Shown here: one piece after another, positions 23,190 to 32,164 of the stretch
Layout of the letters: every line of letters begins with the position of its first letter
Numbering within the stretch: position 1 is the first letter of the stretch
Origin: Tepidanaerobacteraceae bacterium
Lineage (GTDB): Bacteria > Bacillota > Thermosediminibacteria > Thermosediminibacterales > Tepidanaerobacteraceae
Direction of reading: 5' to 3'
DNA length: 32,164 nt
NCBI GenBank assembly: GCA_024655905.1
Contig: JANLFP010000017.1
Span: 1-32,164 of the forward strand
Made by a program: the position numbers and the translations under genes
The notes under the pieces: generated by a model
Database searches by the model: none
What the model was told of the DNA's origin: nothing
Seen by the model: only the letters and a program-made list of their open reading frames with translations

Positions 23190-23225
23190 TGCCTGCGCTG
23201 CTTCGGCGCAGGCAATCTGTTTTTG
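23190..23225 (+). terminator. Intrinsic terminator
   Basis: TGCCTGCGC (23190-23198), 7-base loop, GCGCAGGCA (23206-23214), then ATCTGTTTTT. It ends the decayed cluster. Confidence 0.85.
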
Positions 23226-23349
23226 AAGCCGCAAGGCGTACGGAACCGTCTACAGCCCTATTCATTCTAAATATTGTGGTGAAGATAGCTCAAAGTACAA
23301 AAATTTTAGTGCGTTCATGAACTGTTTCCTGACCACTTTTTATTTTGGT

Positions 23350-23430
23350 CTTAAGAAATTCTTAAGATTTTTCTCACCAATTTCTCACCAATAAATGGTA
23401 TACTAAAAAAGAATTCAAGATAAAATTTAA
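23350..23430 (+). promoter_or_regulatory. Promoter region, copy B, of the efflux operon
   Basis: Contains the perfect palindrome CTTAAGAAATTCTTAAG (23350-23366), which also gives direct TTAAG repeats 11 bases apart. TATACT at 23399-23404 is a good -10; the -35 position is poor, as in activator-dependent promoters. About 85% identical to 21950-22030 without gaps. It lies 26 bases before the start of the HlyD-like gene. Confidence 0.7.
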
Positions 23431-23456
23431 TAACTTTACGAATGGAGGTTTATGCG

Positions 23457-25154
23457 TTGCCGAAAAAATTAATTAAGATGTCGTTTGTTTTAATTTTAAT
23501 CGCTGCGGTGGTTTTTGCAGGTTATAAATGGTGGAGCGGTAATAATTCTTCAAAGAAAACCCTGGCGCAGACGGCATCCGTAGCAAGGGTGACCCGGGGA
23601 GACTTGGAAAAAGTAATTTCGGCGTCAGGCACTCTTGAGCCGATGGATCAGGACACCATTTATTTGAAGGTAGATGGAACGGTAAAAAAGGTCTACCATA
23701 AGGAAGGAGACGTTGTAAAGAAAGGAGACCTGCTTTACGAGCTGGAGGATCCTTCGCTGGAAATAAGCCTGAAAAAGGCGCAGGTATCCATTTCTCAGGC
23801 AAAACTGAATCTGAATGAGGCTTTGAAAAAAAGGAACAAACTAGTGGTATATGCTCCGGAAGACGGAGTTGTGAAATCACTGGACGTTAAAATCGGAGAT
23901 TCCGTAAATGAAAACACCGTGCTTGCCACAACCCTGAACGAAAAAAAGAATAAAGTCAAAGCACCCTTCAATTCTGCACAGATAAAGAATATAAAAGTCG
24001 GACAGAAGGCTGAAGTATTTTTTGTGGATTACCTATATTCTGTCGAGGGAACGGTGACAAAGGTGGATAGCGTTGCCACTCCCGCATCTTCTGGAGCGCG
24101 TTATTATTATGCCACGGTTGAAATCGACGGAAATTACTATGTTGACGGTGAGAACCTGGCCACACAGGTTTACATATCTACGCCGAATGGCAAGGAACAG
24201 TCTCTGGAGCAGGTGTATGTCGAGCAGATGGATACTGTTGAAGTTAAACCCGAAATATCTTCGAAGATTAAAGAGATTTACGTCGAAGAGGGGGATACAG
24301 TGAAAAAGGGCCAGAAGCTGTTTCTGCTCGATGATGAGGACATAGAATCAAACATCGAGCAGTTGCAGATGAGTTTGAATCAGGCGGAGCTCGACTACCA
24401 GTCAAAGCTGGAAGACAAGAAGAACCTGCTGGTCAATGCCCCCATTGACGGCACAATAATTGAGCAGAATGTCCGTGAGGGCGATCTAATCAAGGTGTCA
24501 AACAGCAGCAGCTCTTCAAATGAGGCAGCAGCCGTCATTGTCGATTATTCAAAAATGCAGGTGGTGCTTGCTATCGATGAACTCGACATTACGAGCATAG
24601 AACTCGGGATGCCCGTCAAGATAACGGCGGATGCGGTATCGGGCGAAGAATTCCAAGGCGTTGTAGAAAAGATTGCAGATGAGGGGACGAGCCAGAACAA
24701 CGTATCGACATTCGATGTTACGGTTACCCTGGATAAGACCCCCAAACTAAAAGCAGGCATGACTGTGGACGCTCAAATTACAGTGGCTAAGAAAGAAAAT
24801 GTGCTCATGCTGCCCGTTGCGGCGGTCCAGCAAAAGGACGGCAAGAGCTATGTGATTCCTGTTAGAAAAGATAATTCTAGCAATGGAGAGATGGAGAAAA
24901 ATAGCAAGAACAATAGTGCCAATTCATCTATTAGCACTAATGGCAGTACGAATAACGGCAATAGGCGTATTTCGATGAACATGGTGGAGGTTAAGACCGG
25001 CATAAGCAACGACGATTATATTGAGATCGTGAGCGGCCTGAACGAAGGGGATATGGTGCTCGTGCCGACCAGCTCTACATCTACAACTTCTGGCAGCAGG
25101 CAGGGTGGGCCGCCAATGGGACCAATGATGATGGAGCGAAGATCCAGGGGGTGA
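23457..25154 (+). CDS. HlyD/MacA-type efflux adaptor with tandem lipoyl modules
   Basis: A 565-residue membrane-fusion protein. Residues ~5-22 form an N-terminal membrane anchor (LIKMSFVLILIAAVVFAGY). Two biotinyl-lipoyl-like modules follow: KEGDVVKKGDLLYELEDPSL with a helical hairpin and VVYAPEDGVVKSL; and a second, EEGDTVKKGQKLFLLDDED with LLVNAPIDGTII. Then come a beta-barrel region (ELGMPVKITADAVSGEEF) and a C-terminal tail rich in S, N, G and M. Most MacA proteins have one module and are ~100-180 residues shorter. I prefer TTG 23457 because GGAGG (23444-23448) is correctly spaced for it and lies inside the alternative ATG 23442. Works with the ABC pair downstream. Confidence 0.9.
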   Translation: MPKKLIKMSFVLILIAAVVFAGYKWWSGNNSSKKTLAQTASVARVTRGDLEKVISASGTLEPMDQDTIYLKVDGTVKKVYHKEGDVVKKGDLLYELEDPSLEISLKKAQVSISQAKLNLNEALKKRNKLVVYAPEDGVVKSLDVKIGDSVNENTVLATTLNEKKNKVKAPFNSAQIKNIKVGQKAEVFFVDYLYSVEGTVTKVDSVATPASSGARYYYATVEIDGNYYVDGENLATQVYISTPNGKEQSLEQVYVEQMDTVEVKPEISSKIKEIYVEEGDTVKKGQKLFLLDDEDIESNIEQLQMSLNQAELDYQSKLEDKKNLLVNAPIDGTIIEQNVREGDLIKVSNSSSSSNEAAAVIVDYSKMQVVLAIDELDITSIELGMPVKITADAVSGEEFQGVVEKIADEGTSQNNVSTFDVTVTLDKTPKLKAGMTVDAQITVAKKENVLMLPVAAVQQKDGKSYVIPVRKDNSSNGEMEKNSKNNSANSSISTNGSTNNGNRRISMNMVEVKTGISNDDYIEIVSGLNEGDMVLVPTSSTSTTSGSRQGGPPMGPMMMERRSRG

Positions 25155-25158
25155 TGGC

Positions 25159-25842
25159 ATGGTTATAAATCTTGAGAATGTATATAAAATCTATGAGATG
25201 GGAGATGCAGAAGTACACGCTCTGGATGATGTCACTCTGAAGATAGAAGAAGGCGAATTTGTGGCCATTGTTGGGCCTTCCGGCTCAGGCAAATCAACGC
25301 TTATGAATATCCTGGGCTGTCTCGACACTCCAACTTCGGGCAAATATGAATTTGAAGGCAGGGATGTTTCCAGATTGAATGACAATGAACTGGCAGCTAT
25401 AAGGAACAGGCGCATAGGTTTCGTGTTTCAGAATTTCAATCTGTTGCCGAAACTGACGGCTCTGGAAAATGTCGAGCTTCCGCTTATGTATGCGGGCAAA
25501 AGCACCTCTTTCAGAAGAAACCGGGCGAAGGAAGTGCTGGAAGCAGTGGGGCTGGGACAAAGGCTGCATCATAAGCCAAAGGAGCTTTCCGGAGGGCAGC
25601 AGCAAAGAGTTGCCATAGCAAGGGCCCTATCGGCTGACCCGTCAATTATCCTTGGCGATGAACCCACGGGCAACCTCGATACAAAATCAGGCCGTGAAAT
25701 CATGGAAATACTGAAGGCATTGAATAAAAACGGGAAAACAATAATTCTCATAACGCATGATTTAAATATTGCAAAACAGGCTCAAAGGAATGTGCACATA
25801 CAGGACGGAAGGATAGTAAAAGATGAAAAGGTGGTAGGCTGA
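25159..25842 (+). CDS. MacB-type ABC transporter ATPase
   Basis: A 227-residue ATPase of the MacB/LolD type. Walker [10 protein letters not shown] (residues ~39-47), Q-loop VFQNFNLLP, signature [15 protein letters not shown], Walker [13 protein letters not shown] and the H-loop ILITHD are all intact. It powers the FtsX-like permease encoded directly after it. It starts 4 bases after the adaptor stop and ends adjacent to the permease start, so the three genes form one translation-linked operon. Confidence 0.97.
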   Translation: MVINLENVYKIYEMGDAEVHALDDVTLKIEEGEFVAIVGPSGSGKSTLMNILGCLDTPTSGKYEFEGRDVSRLNDNELAAIRNRRIGFVFQNFNLLPKLTALENVELPLMYAGKSTSFRRNRAKEVLEAVGLGQRLHHKPKELSGGQQQRVAIARALSADPSIILGDEPTGNLDTKSGREIMEILKALNKNGKTIILITHDLNIAKQAQRNVHIQDGRIVKDEKVVG

Positions 25843-27027
25843 ATGGATATACTCCAGACGATAAAACTGGCCTTCAGAGGCATTATAGACAACAAGATGC
25901 GGTCCTTTCTAACTATGCTCGGCATTATAATAGGCGTCACCTCTGTCATAGCCCTGGTTTCCATAGGCCAGGGGACCACTGCAAAGGTGACCGAGCAGAT
26001 ACAGAGCATGGGGTCAAATCTTCTTACCGTGAACATAATGGGAAGGGGCGCCACCACGACTCTGAGCTACGACCAGGCCATGGAGTTCATGAACAGTTCG
26101 TATATAAGCGGCGTTGCACCGGTAATTTCTGATTCCGTCACGGTTGAGCACGGCAATGTAAACGAAGAAGACATCACGCTGCAGGGTGTAAACGAATATC
26201 TTCTGTCGGTCCGAAACTACAGCGTGGATAATGGAAGATTCTTTACAGCTCAGGAGATTCAGTCGCGGAAAAGGGTTGCCGTGCTGGGTTCCGAGATTGC
26301 AAGCAAACTGTTCGGGTTTGTGGATCCGGTTGGGCAGACGGTAAAGATTAAAGGCTATAATTTTGAAGTAATTGGTGTCATGAAATCTTCCAGCTCAATG
26401 ATGGGCTCGACGGACGAGCAGGTCTTCATCCCCATAACTCTTGCGGAAAGAATCCTGCAGTCGAGGGGAGTCAGGATGATATATATCCAGGCTTCCGACA
26501 AGGATGCCGTATCATCCGCAAAGACGGAGATATCAGCCAAACTCGACAAGATATTCAGGGTAAAGTCTGAAGACGATAATTTTTCTTACAGGATTTTTGA
26601 CCAGAGCGAGATGCTGGAGACTATAAATGAGACTTCAAAGACGCTGACCATGATGCTCGGAGGAATTGCGGCCATATCTCTCATTGTTGGAGGAATCGGA
26701 ATCATGAATATTATGCTGGTATCGGTCACTGAGCGCACGCGCGAAATAGGAATCAGGAAGGCACTTGGCGCAAGAAAGATAGACATATTGAACCAGTTTC
26801 TCATAGAATCCCTGGTTTTGAGCGGTATCGGCGGGATTATAGGAGTGATCTTTGGGTATGTCACAAGCTGGGGGCTGGGCAAGTTCATGAGTATGAGCAC
26901 AAAGACCACATTGCCCGTAGTAATAATAGCATTCAGCTTTTCTATATTTGTCGGGGTTTTCTTCGGCATCTATCCAGCAAATAAAGCCGGCAATTTAAAA
27001 CCCATAGATGCGCTGCGCTACGAATAG
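25843..27027 (+). CDS. MacB-type ABC transporter permease (FtsX fold)
   Basis: A 394-residue permease. An N-terminal membrane helix (about 20-43: RSFLTMLGIIIGVTSVIALV) is followed by a ~220-residue extracytoplasmic MacB_PCD domain and three C-terminal helices (LGGIAAISLIVGGIGIMNIMLVSV region, then ~320-345 and ~360-380). The cytosolic pattern TERTREIGIRKALGARKIDI between helices is the family coupling motif. With the HlyD-like adaptor it forms a Gram-positive MacAB-like exporter; typical substrates are peptides, antibiotics or signals, none identified here. Confidence 0.96.
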   Translation: MDILQTIKLAFRGIIDNKMRSFLTMLGIIIGVTSVIALVSIGQGTTAKVTEQIQSMGSNLLTVNIMGRGATTTLSYDQAMEFMNSSYISGVAPVISDSVTVEHGNVNEEDITLQGVNEYLLSVRNYSVDNGRFFTAQEIQSRKRVAVLGSEIASKLFGFVDPVGQTVKIKGYNFEVIGVMKSSSSMMGSTDEQVFIPITLAERILQSRGVRMIYIQASDKDAVSSAKTEISAKLDKIFRVKSEDDNFSYRIFDQSEMLETINETSKTLTMMLGGIAAISLIVGGIGIMNIMLVSVTERTREIGIRKALGARKIDILNQFLIESLVLSGIGGIIGVIFGYVTSWGLGKFMSMSTKTTLPVVIIAFSFSIFVGVFFGIYPANKAGNLKPIDALRYE

Positions 27028-27028
27028 A

Positions 27029-27065
27029 CAAAAGCCCGAACGTTAAAAAAATGTTCGGGCTTTTG
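27029..27065. terminator. Bidirectional terminator
   Basis: CAAAAGCCCGAAC (27029-27041) and GTTCGGGCTTTTG (27053-27065) form a perfect 13-bp stem flanked by A and T runs on both sides. It serves the efflux operon (+) and the UPF0016 gene (-), which end tail to tail. Confidence 0.92.
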
Positions 27066-27066
27066 C

Positions 27067-27372
27067 CTATCCCCTGCCCAGCTGACGAAGGGCGTCCGGC
27101 AGTGCCTCCATGAGCACAAAAATTCCAATGCCCACAAACAATATGCCGGCGATTAATTTGAGATATGCCGTGGGAATGTAACGGGACACCAGATTGCCGA
27201 AAAGGGCCCCTATGAGGGTGACCATTATGAGTGCCAGGGAAGCCCCCATGAATATTGGAATAGGCTTATTATACTGGGTTACCAGGGTAAAGACGGCGAG
27301 CTGGGTCTTGTCCCCCATTTCAGCAAGAAAGAGCATGCCGAAGGCCATGAAGAATAATTTCAAAAAGCTCAT
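27067..27372 (-). CDS. TMEM165/GDT1 (UPF0016) cation exporter, half-size
   Basis: A 101-residue membrane protein with three hydrophobic segments. The family motif E-x-G-D-K-T is present as LAEMGDKTQL (residues ~16-25). Bacterial half-size members work as dimers or pairs, each giving one motif copy; the family exports Mn2+ or exchanges Ca2+/H+. The ATG at 27372 follows GGAGGG on the minus strand. A yybP-ykoY manganese riboswitch upstream strongly supports manganese export. No second half-size gene is adjacent, so a homodimer is likely. Confidence 0.93.
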   Translation of the reverse strand: MSFLKLFFMAFGMLFLAEMGDKTQLAVFTLVTQYNKPIPIFMGASLALIMVTLIGALFGNLVSRYIPTAYLKLIAGILFVGIGIFVLMEALPDALRQLGRG

Positions 27373-27411
27373 TTTATATAATCCCTCCAGTTTTGATATT
27401 ATGGTATGTAA

Positions 27412-27455
27412 AAAAAAGGACCTTTATTTCGGCAAAAAATACCGAAATAAAGGTC
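27412..27455 (-). terminator. Riboswitch-controlled terminator
   Basis: On the minus strand GACCTTTATTTCGG (27455-27442) pairs with CCGAAATAAAGGTC (27432-27419) and is followed by a run of T. The 5' arm shares CCTTTATT with the closing stem of the aptamer, so the two structures exclude one another: metal binding should stop termination. Confidence 0.9.
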
Positions 27456-27560
27456 TCATTCCCGCAAAGCTGCGGTGAAAGCCCAGGCAGGGCCCGAAAG
27501 GGCAAATCTGCCAGTGTGTTGAGCTTTCAAAGCCTCAAGGCCGAACTACTCCCCTTTATT
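27446..27560 (-). ncRNA. yybP-ykoY manganese riboswitch
   Basis: Read on the minus strand, the leader opens AATAAAGGGGAGTAG and closes GGGAATGAGACCTTTATT, the conserved ends of the yybP-ykoY class, which join in P1. Inside are the family loop sequences CCTGCCTGGGCTTTCACCGC (L3 side) and other short hairpins (GGCCTTGAGGC, GCCCTTTCGGGC). The class binds Mn2+ and turns on exporters. Identification is from the conserved pattern, not a covariance model. A promoter would lie above 27580 on the minus strand, but no clean one is seen. Confidence 0.93.
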
Positions 27561-27743
27561 ACAAAAAAACCGGATGCGGTGGAGATGAATGAAATTCATT
27601 TTTATGGCTGAAACATGTCGTTATTATATTATCATTTGAAATGGATTTTGTAAACATTATATTCTTTTATTGCGCGGTTAAGCTGCGGCATCATCTGTAT
27701 GCCGGAACGATAAAAATAATGTTGGCAAATATGCCGTACAGCC

Positions 27744-29280
<1,537 letters not shown>

Positions 29281-29286
29281 CGGGTG

Positions 29287-29324
29287 AATATGCCTCGGCC
29301 GAAAAATCGGCGGGGCATATTTTT
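29287..29324 (+). terminator. Intrinsic terminator of guaB
   Basis: AATATGCCTCGGCCGA and TCGGCGGGGCATATT form a stem with one wobble pair and one bulge, followed by TTTTC. It lies 7 bases after the guaB stop. Confidence 0.85.
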
Positions 29325-29655
29325 CATGACATGTCGTTATGGGCTGATATAACTTGAAAAAATAACTTTTCATCATTATTTGTCTCATTACTATTTGTGC
29401 CGCCAGCGGTAGCGGCGGAATGGAGGTTAAAATGATAAATAATGGAAAATATATTATGGGATAATAAATATAAATATTTTTAACGCGAATATATGCATAG
29501 GCATGCCATAACAGCGCATTTTATATAAAGCAGAGCCAATAAATATAAAATTTGTAAAAAAAATTTAGCAGGAAAAAACAAAATCAAAGTAGAATAGATA
29601 TAATAAAATTAATTCAAAAAATATTATCGTAGTAACTACAAGGAGGAGATCAGGT
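29325..29655 (+). promoter_or_regulatory. Long A/T-rich leader before the EF-G paralogue
   Basis: About 330 gene-free bases. A small hairpin GCCGCC...GGCGG (about 29399-29418) is followed by GGAGG and a ten-codon open frame (MINNGKYIMG, 29432-29464), which may be a leader peptide or a gene remnant. TATAAT at 29599-29604 is a good -10 for the gene downstream; its -35 is weak. AAGGAGGAG at 29640-29648 is the ribosome site for the TTG at 29656. Confidence 0.45.
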
Positions 29656-31728
29656 TTGAAAAGCTATAAAAGCGACATGATAAGAAACGTAGGTTTGATT
29701 GCCCACAGTGGATCCGGAAAGACATCCCTGGCTGAAGCCATGCTCTACACATCCGGTGCCATAGATCGCCTTGGAAAAATTGATGAGGGGAATACGACCT
29801 GCGACTTCGACCCCGAGGAAATCAAGAGAAGGATATCCATTTCGACCGCATTTGCGCCCTGTGAGTGGAAAAATAATAAAATAAACATACTGGATACTCC
29901 CGGATATTTCGATTTTGTAGGTGAAGTAAAGAGCGCTATTCGCGTGGTGGAAAGCGGCATCATAGTGACGTGCGCTGTATCGGGAGTCGAGGTCGGTACG
30001 GAGCAGGTGAAAAAATATGCCGATGAAGCAGGATTGCCCCACATTTTTTTCATAAATAAAATGGATCGTGAGAATGCCAATTTCTATAAAGTGGTTGAAC
30101 AGATACGGCAGTTTTTCGGTCCCAAAGCAGTGCCGTTCCAGTTGCCCATAGGCGCAGAGGCCGGTTTCAAGGGCGTGATTGATATAGTGCATCAAAAGGC
30201 TTACACTTTTGAGGCAAAAGGCGCAAAAGAATGCCCGATACCCGATGAATTGAAGCCCGAGATGGAAAATTACCGTTCGATGCTGGTGGAAGCCGTGGCA
30301 GAAACAGATGACGATCTCCTCACCAAATATCTGGAAGGCGAAGAACTGGGCGAAGAAGAAATACAGAAAGGGCTTCGCAAGGGCGTGCTCAAAGGCGAGA
30401 TTTATCCAATACTCTGCGGTTCAGCCCTTACGAACAAGGGAATAAGCCTGTTGCTGGATACCATTTGCGATTACATGCCATCCCCCCAAGACAGGGCCGC
30501 TGAAAAGGGTGTAAACCCCGTTGCCAATGCGGAAGAAACCAGGGAATGCCGAGTGGATGCGCCGCTTTCGGCGCTGGTGTTCAAGACCATGGCGGATCCC
30601 TACGTGGGCAAATTGACCGTCTTTAAAGTTTTTTCAGGCAAAATTCAATCCGATTCAACGGTATATAACGCAACAAAAGGCGAGAGCGAGAAAATCGGCC
30701 AGCTCTATGTCATGAGAGGCAAGAAGCAGGAAAACGTGGCAGAAGTGGTGGCCGGCGACATCGCTGCAGTGGCCAAACTGCAATATACTTCCACCAACGA
30801 TACCCTGACGGATAGGGATCATCCTGTCATGCTTTCGGGCATAGAATTCCCGAAACCGGTGCTGGCGATGGCAGTGCAGCCCAAGTCCCAGGGTGATGAA
30901 GAAAAGATATCCGCAGGTCTCACGAGGCTCATGGAAGAAGACAGGACCTTTGAATTGATTAAAAACACCGAAACAGGACAGCTTCTCGTTTCCGGGATGG
31001 GTGAAATTCACCTTGAAGTGCTGGCGGGGAAACTTGCAAACAAATTCGGGACGGAAGTCGTTCTGGATATTCCTAAAGTTCCATATCGGGAGACCATAAG
31101 GACATCGGTAAAAGTGGAAGGCAAACACAAGAAGCAGAGCGGCGGGCGCGGCCAGTACGGGCATGTGTGGCTGGAACTTCAGCCTCTTGAGTCGGAAGAC
31201 GGTTTCGAGTTTGAAGACAAGATTTTCGGAGGCGCTGTTCCCAAGCAGTATATTCCCGCCGTGGAAAAAGGAATCAGGGAATCCCTCAAGTCCGGCGAAC
31301 TGGCCGGGTATCCGGTCGTGGGAGTGAAAGCCATCCTGTATGACGGTTCCTTCCATCCGGTGGATTCCTCGGAAATGGCATTCAAAATAGCAGCTTCCAT
31401 GGCCTTCAAGAAGGGCACCTCTCAGGCTAAGCCGGTGCTGCTGGAGCCAATAATGGATGTAGAAGTGGTGGTGCCCGAGAGCTACATGGGCGACATAATC
31501 GGCGATCTCAACAAGCGCAGGGGCAGGATAATGGGAATGGAGCCAAAAGACGGAATGCAGCATATAAAGGCACAGGCTCCCATGGCGGAGATGTTCAGAT
31601 ATGCCACCGACCTTCGTTCCATGACACAGGGCCGAGGTTCCTTCACTTCCAAATTCAGCCATTATGAAGAAGTTCCTGCACAGCTTGCAGAAAAAATAAT
31701 AGCGGAAGCAAATCAGGCTGCGGGTTGA
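29656..31728 (+). CDS. EF-G paralogue (FusA2-like translational GTPase)
   Basis: A 690-residue EF-G-type GTPase with all five domains. The P-loop is AHSGSGKTS (residues 16-24) rather than AHIDAGKTT of canonical EF-G. The G3 motif is DTPGYFDF where EF-G has DTPGHVDF, so the catalytic histidine is replaced by tyrosine. G4 is NKMD. Domain IV shows GGRGQYGHVWLEL, and domain V RRGRIMGMEP. This combination marks the FusA2-like paralogue group found beside true EF-G in many Firmicutes and thermophiles. Its role is not settled; slower GTP hydrolysis and a specialised ribosome function are plausible. TTG start after AAGGAGGAG. The canonical fusA next to tuf is presumably elsewhere. Confidence 0.93.
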   Translation: MKSYKSDMIRNVGLIAHSGSGKTSLAEAMLYTSGAIDRLGKIDEGNTTCDFDPEEIKRRISISTAFAPCEWKNNKINILDTPGYFDFVGEVKSAIRVVESGIIVTCAVSGVEVGTEQVKKYADEAGLPHIFFINKMDRENANFYKVVEQIRQFFGPKAVPFQLPIGAEAGFKGVIDIVHQKAYTFEAKGAKECPIPDELKPEMENYRSMLVEAVAETDDDLLTKYLEGEELGEEEIQKGLRKGVLKGEIYPILCGSALTNKGISLLLDTICDYMPSPQDRAAEKGVNPVANAEETRECRVDAPLSALVFKTMADPYVGKLTVFKVFSGKIQSDSTVYNATKGESEKIGQLYVMRGKKQENVAEVVAGDIAAVAKLQYTSTNDTLTDRDHPVMLSGIEFPKPVLAMAVQPKSQGDEEKISAGLTRLMEEDRTFELIKNTETGQLLVSGMGEIHLEVLAGKLANKFGTEVVLDIPKVPYRETIRTSVKVEGKHKKQSGGRGQYGHVWLELQPLESEDGFEFEDKIFGGAVPKQYIPAVEKGIRESLKSGELAGYPVVGVKAILYDGSFHPVDSSEMAFKIAASMAFKKGTSQAKPVLLEPIMDVEVVVPESYMGDIIGDLNKRRGRIMGMEPKDGMQHIKAQAPMAEMFRYATDLRSMTQGRGSFTSKFSHYEEVPAQLAEKIIAEANQAAG

Positions 31729-31813
31729 TCTGCCATAATGTTCCTCCGCGCATTGGTATGCATGTCCTTCCTTTAGGAGAAACTTAAAGTATATAATCTG
31801 AAGGGAGGGCACC

Positions 31814-32068
31814 ATGATGAAAACTCCGAAACCTAAAGGGGTTCGAGAGGGAAATGCACGGGAGCGGGAGGAGAGCATTCGAAATAAAAAGGTTGACAGC
31901 CTGCTGGAAGATGAATTGATGGACGATACCATGTACGGCGAGATTATCCCCAGCCTTATGGGATGGACTTCTTCCGAGGAGCAGGAGGAAAGGGCAAATC
32001 ACCTCATAGAGATTTCAGAGGAATTGAAAGGCGGCAAAAAGAGGCGAGATAAAAAAGATAGGCGTTAA
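31814..32068 (+). CDS. Small charged protein, unknown function
   Basis: An 84-residue soluble protein rich in E, K and R. A basic N-terminus (PKPKGVREGNAREREESIRN), an acidic middle with LLEDELMDDTMYGEIIPSLMGW, a short helix EEQEERANHLIEISEEL and a basic tail (KGGKKRRDKKDRR). I do not recognise a family. GGAGGG precedes two ATG codons (31814 and 31817); either could be used. It follows the EF-G paralogue by 85 bases, and the Lys/Arg tail would suit nucleic acid or ribosome contact, which is only inference. Confidence 0.65.
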   Translation: MMKTPKPKGVREGNAREREESIRNKKVDSLLEDELMDDTMYGEIIPSLMGWTSSEEQEERANHLIEISEELKGGKKRRDKKDRR

Positions 32069-32114
32069 ACAGAGGGAGAAGCAAAGCCTCCCTCTAAATT
32101 TTATAAAACTATTT

Positions 32115-32164
32115 GAGTCAGGTGACGGTTCCTTGACTCATTTTGATGAGTCAAGGAACCGTCA
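32115..32164. repeat. Large perfect inverted repeat, family member 2, cut by window end
   Basis: TGACGGTTCCTTGACTCAT (32123-32141) and ATGAGTCAAGGAACCGTCA (32146-32164) are exact complements around a TTTG loop. GAGTCAGG (32115-32122) lies outside the left arm; its partner CCTGACTC would be just past the window. The inner sequence resembles the palindrome at 13166-13202. There is no T tract, so a mobile or REP-like repeat is more likely than a terminator. Confidence 0.85.

Noticed and set aside
27194-27611. Two + strand open frames over the riboswitch and its gene
   Set aside because: The minus strand carries a UPF0016 gene, a terminator and a yybP-ykoY aptamer that explain this sequence completely.
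30655-31932. Minus-strand open frame of 425 codons
   Set aside because: It lies opposite the EF-G paralogue, whose motifs are intact. The residue make-up (rich in H, F, S, L) is that of an antisense shadow.
32123-32164. Perfect inverted repeat as an intrinsic terminator
   Set aside because: There is no T tract within the window, the stem is unusually long, and the sequence resembles another intergenic palindrome. A role as terminator is not excluded but not supported.

Overview
The window reads as a chromosomal segment of an endospore-forming, low-to-medium GC Bacillota of class Clostridia. The grounds are the yabP-yabQ-divIC-S1-ppx/gppA block, strong AGGAGG-type ribosome sites with many TTG/GTG starts, a yybP-ykoY manganese riboswitch, and a type III-A CRISPR module with a clostridial-looking repeat remnant. 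Almost everything is on the + strand; the exception is a riboswitch-controlled Mn/Ca exporter-like gene at 27067-27372. The genus cannot be named from this sequence alone.

Layout. (1) 1-1364: a Phd/YefM antitoxin next to a frameshifted RelE/ParE toxin, then about 500 bases of debris ending in a hairpin that contains a CRISPR-repeat-like sequence. (2) 1365-9574: a compact type III-A operon, cas10(csm1)-csm2-csm3-csm4-csm5-cas6, closed by a CARF-HEPN effector fused to a C-terminal Csx20 domain. No cas1/cas2 and no CRISPR array lie in the window. (3) 9562-10790: the last ~34 codons of a Cys/Met-metabolism PLP enzyme, exactly abutting the CRISPR module, and an NhaC-type antiporter broken by a frameshift and a 3' truncation. 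(4) 10841-14169: a small coiled-coil membrane protein and the conserved sporulation/division block. (5) 14315-21748: a sigma-54-controlled PTS island with a LevR-like activator, EIIA, EIIB, EIIC, an EF_0837-type amidohydrolase and a zinc alcohol dehydrogenase; perfect -24/-12 promoters stand before the activator and before the EIIA gene. (6) 21950-27065: two ~85% identical promoter regions, one before a decayed DUF4405-type gene cluster and one before an intact HlyD-MacB-like efflux operon. (7) 27067-32164: the riboswitch and its UPF0016 gene, guaB, an EF-G paralogue, a small unknown gene and a large perfect inverted repeat cut by the window end.

How the parts work together. In the CRISPR module, Cas10 keeps the HD motif and the GGDD cyclase motif, so the inferred output is cyclic oligoadenylate. 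The CARF-HEPN protein is the matching RNase effector, and its Csx20 tail, a family proposed to degrade the same messenger, would make it a one-polypeptide on/off device. The Cas6 of this operon contains no histidine at all. In the PTS island the activator carries PTS regulatory domains and probably senses transport flux. The substrate is unknown, but an amidohydrolase plus a dehydrogenase suggests an acylated, amidated or lactone-like polyol or sugar acid.

The most interesting items are the CARF-HEPN-Csx20 fusion with a histidine-free Cas6, the degenerate repeat/hairpin ahead of cas10, the duplicated OmpR-type promoter, and the dispersed palindromes at 13166-13202 and 32115-32164.
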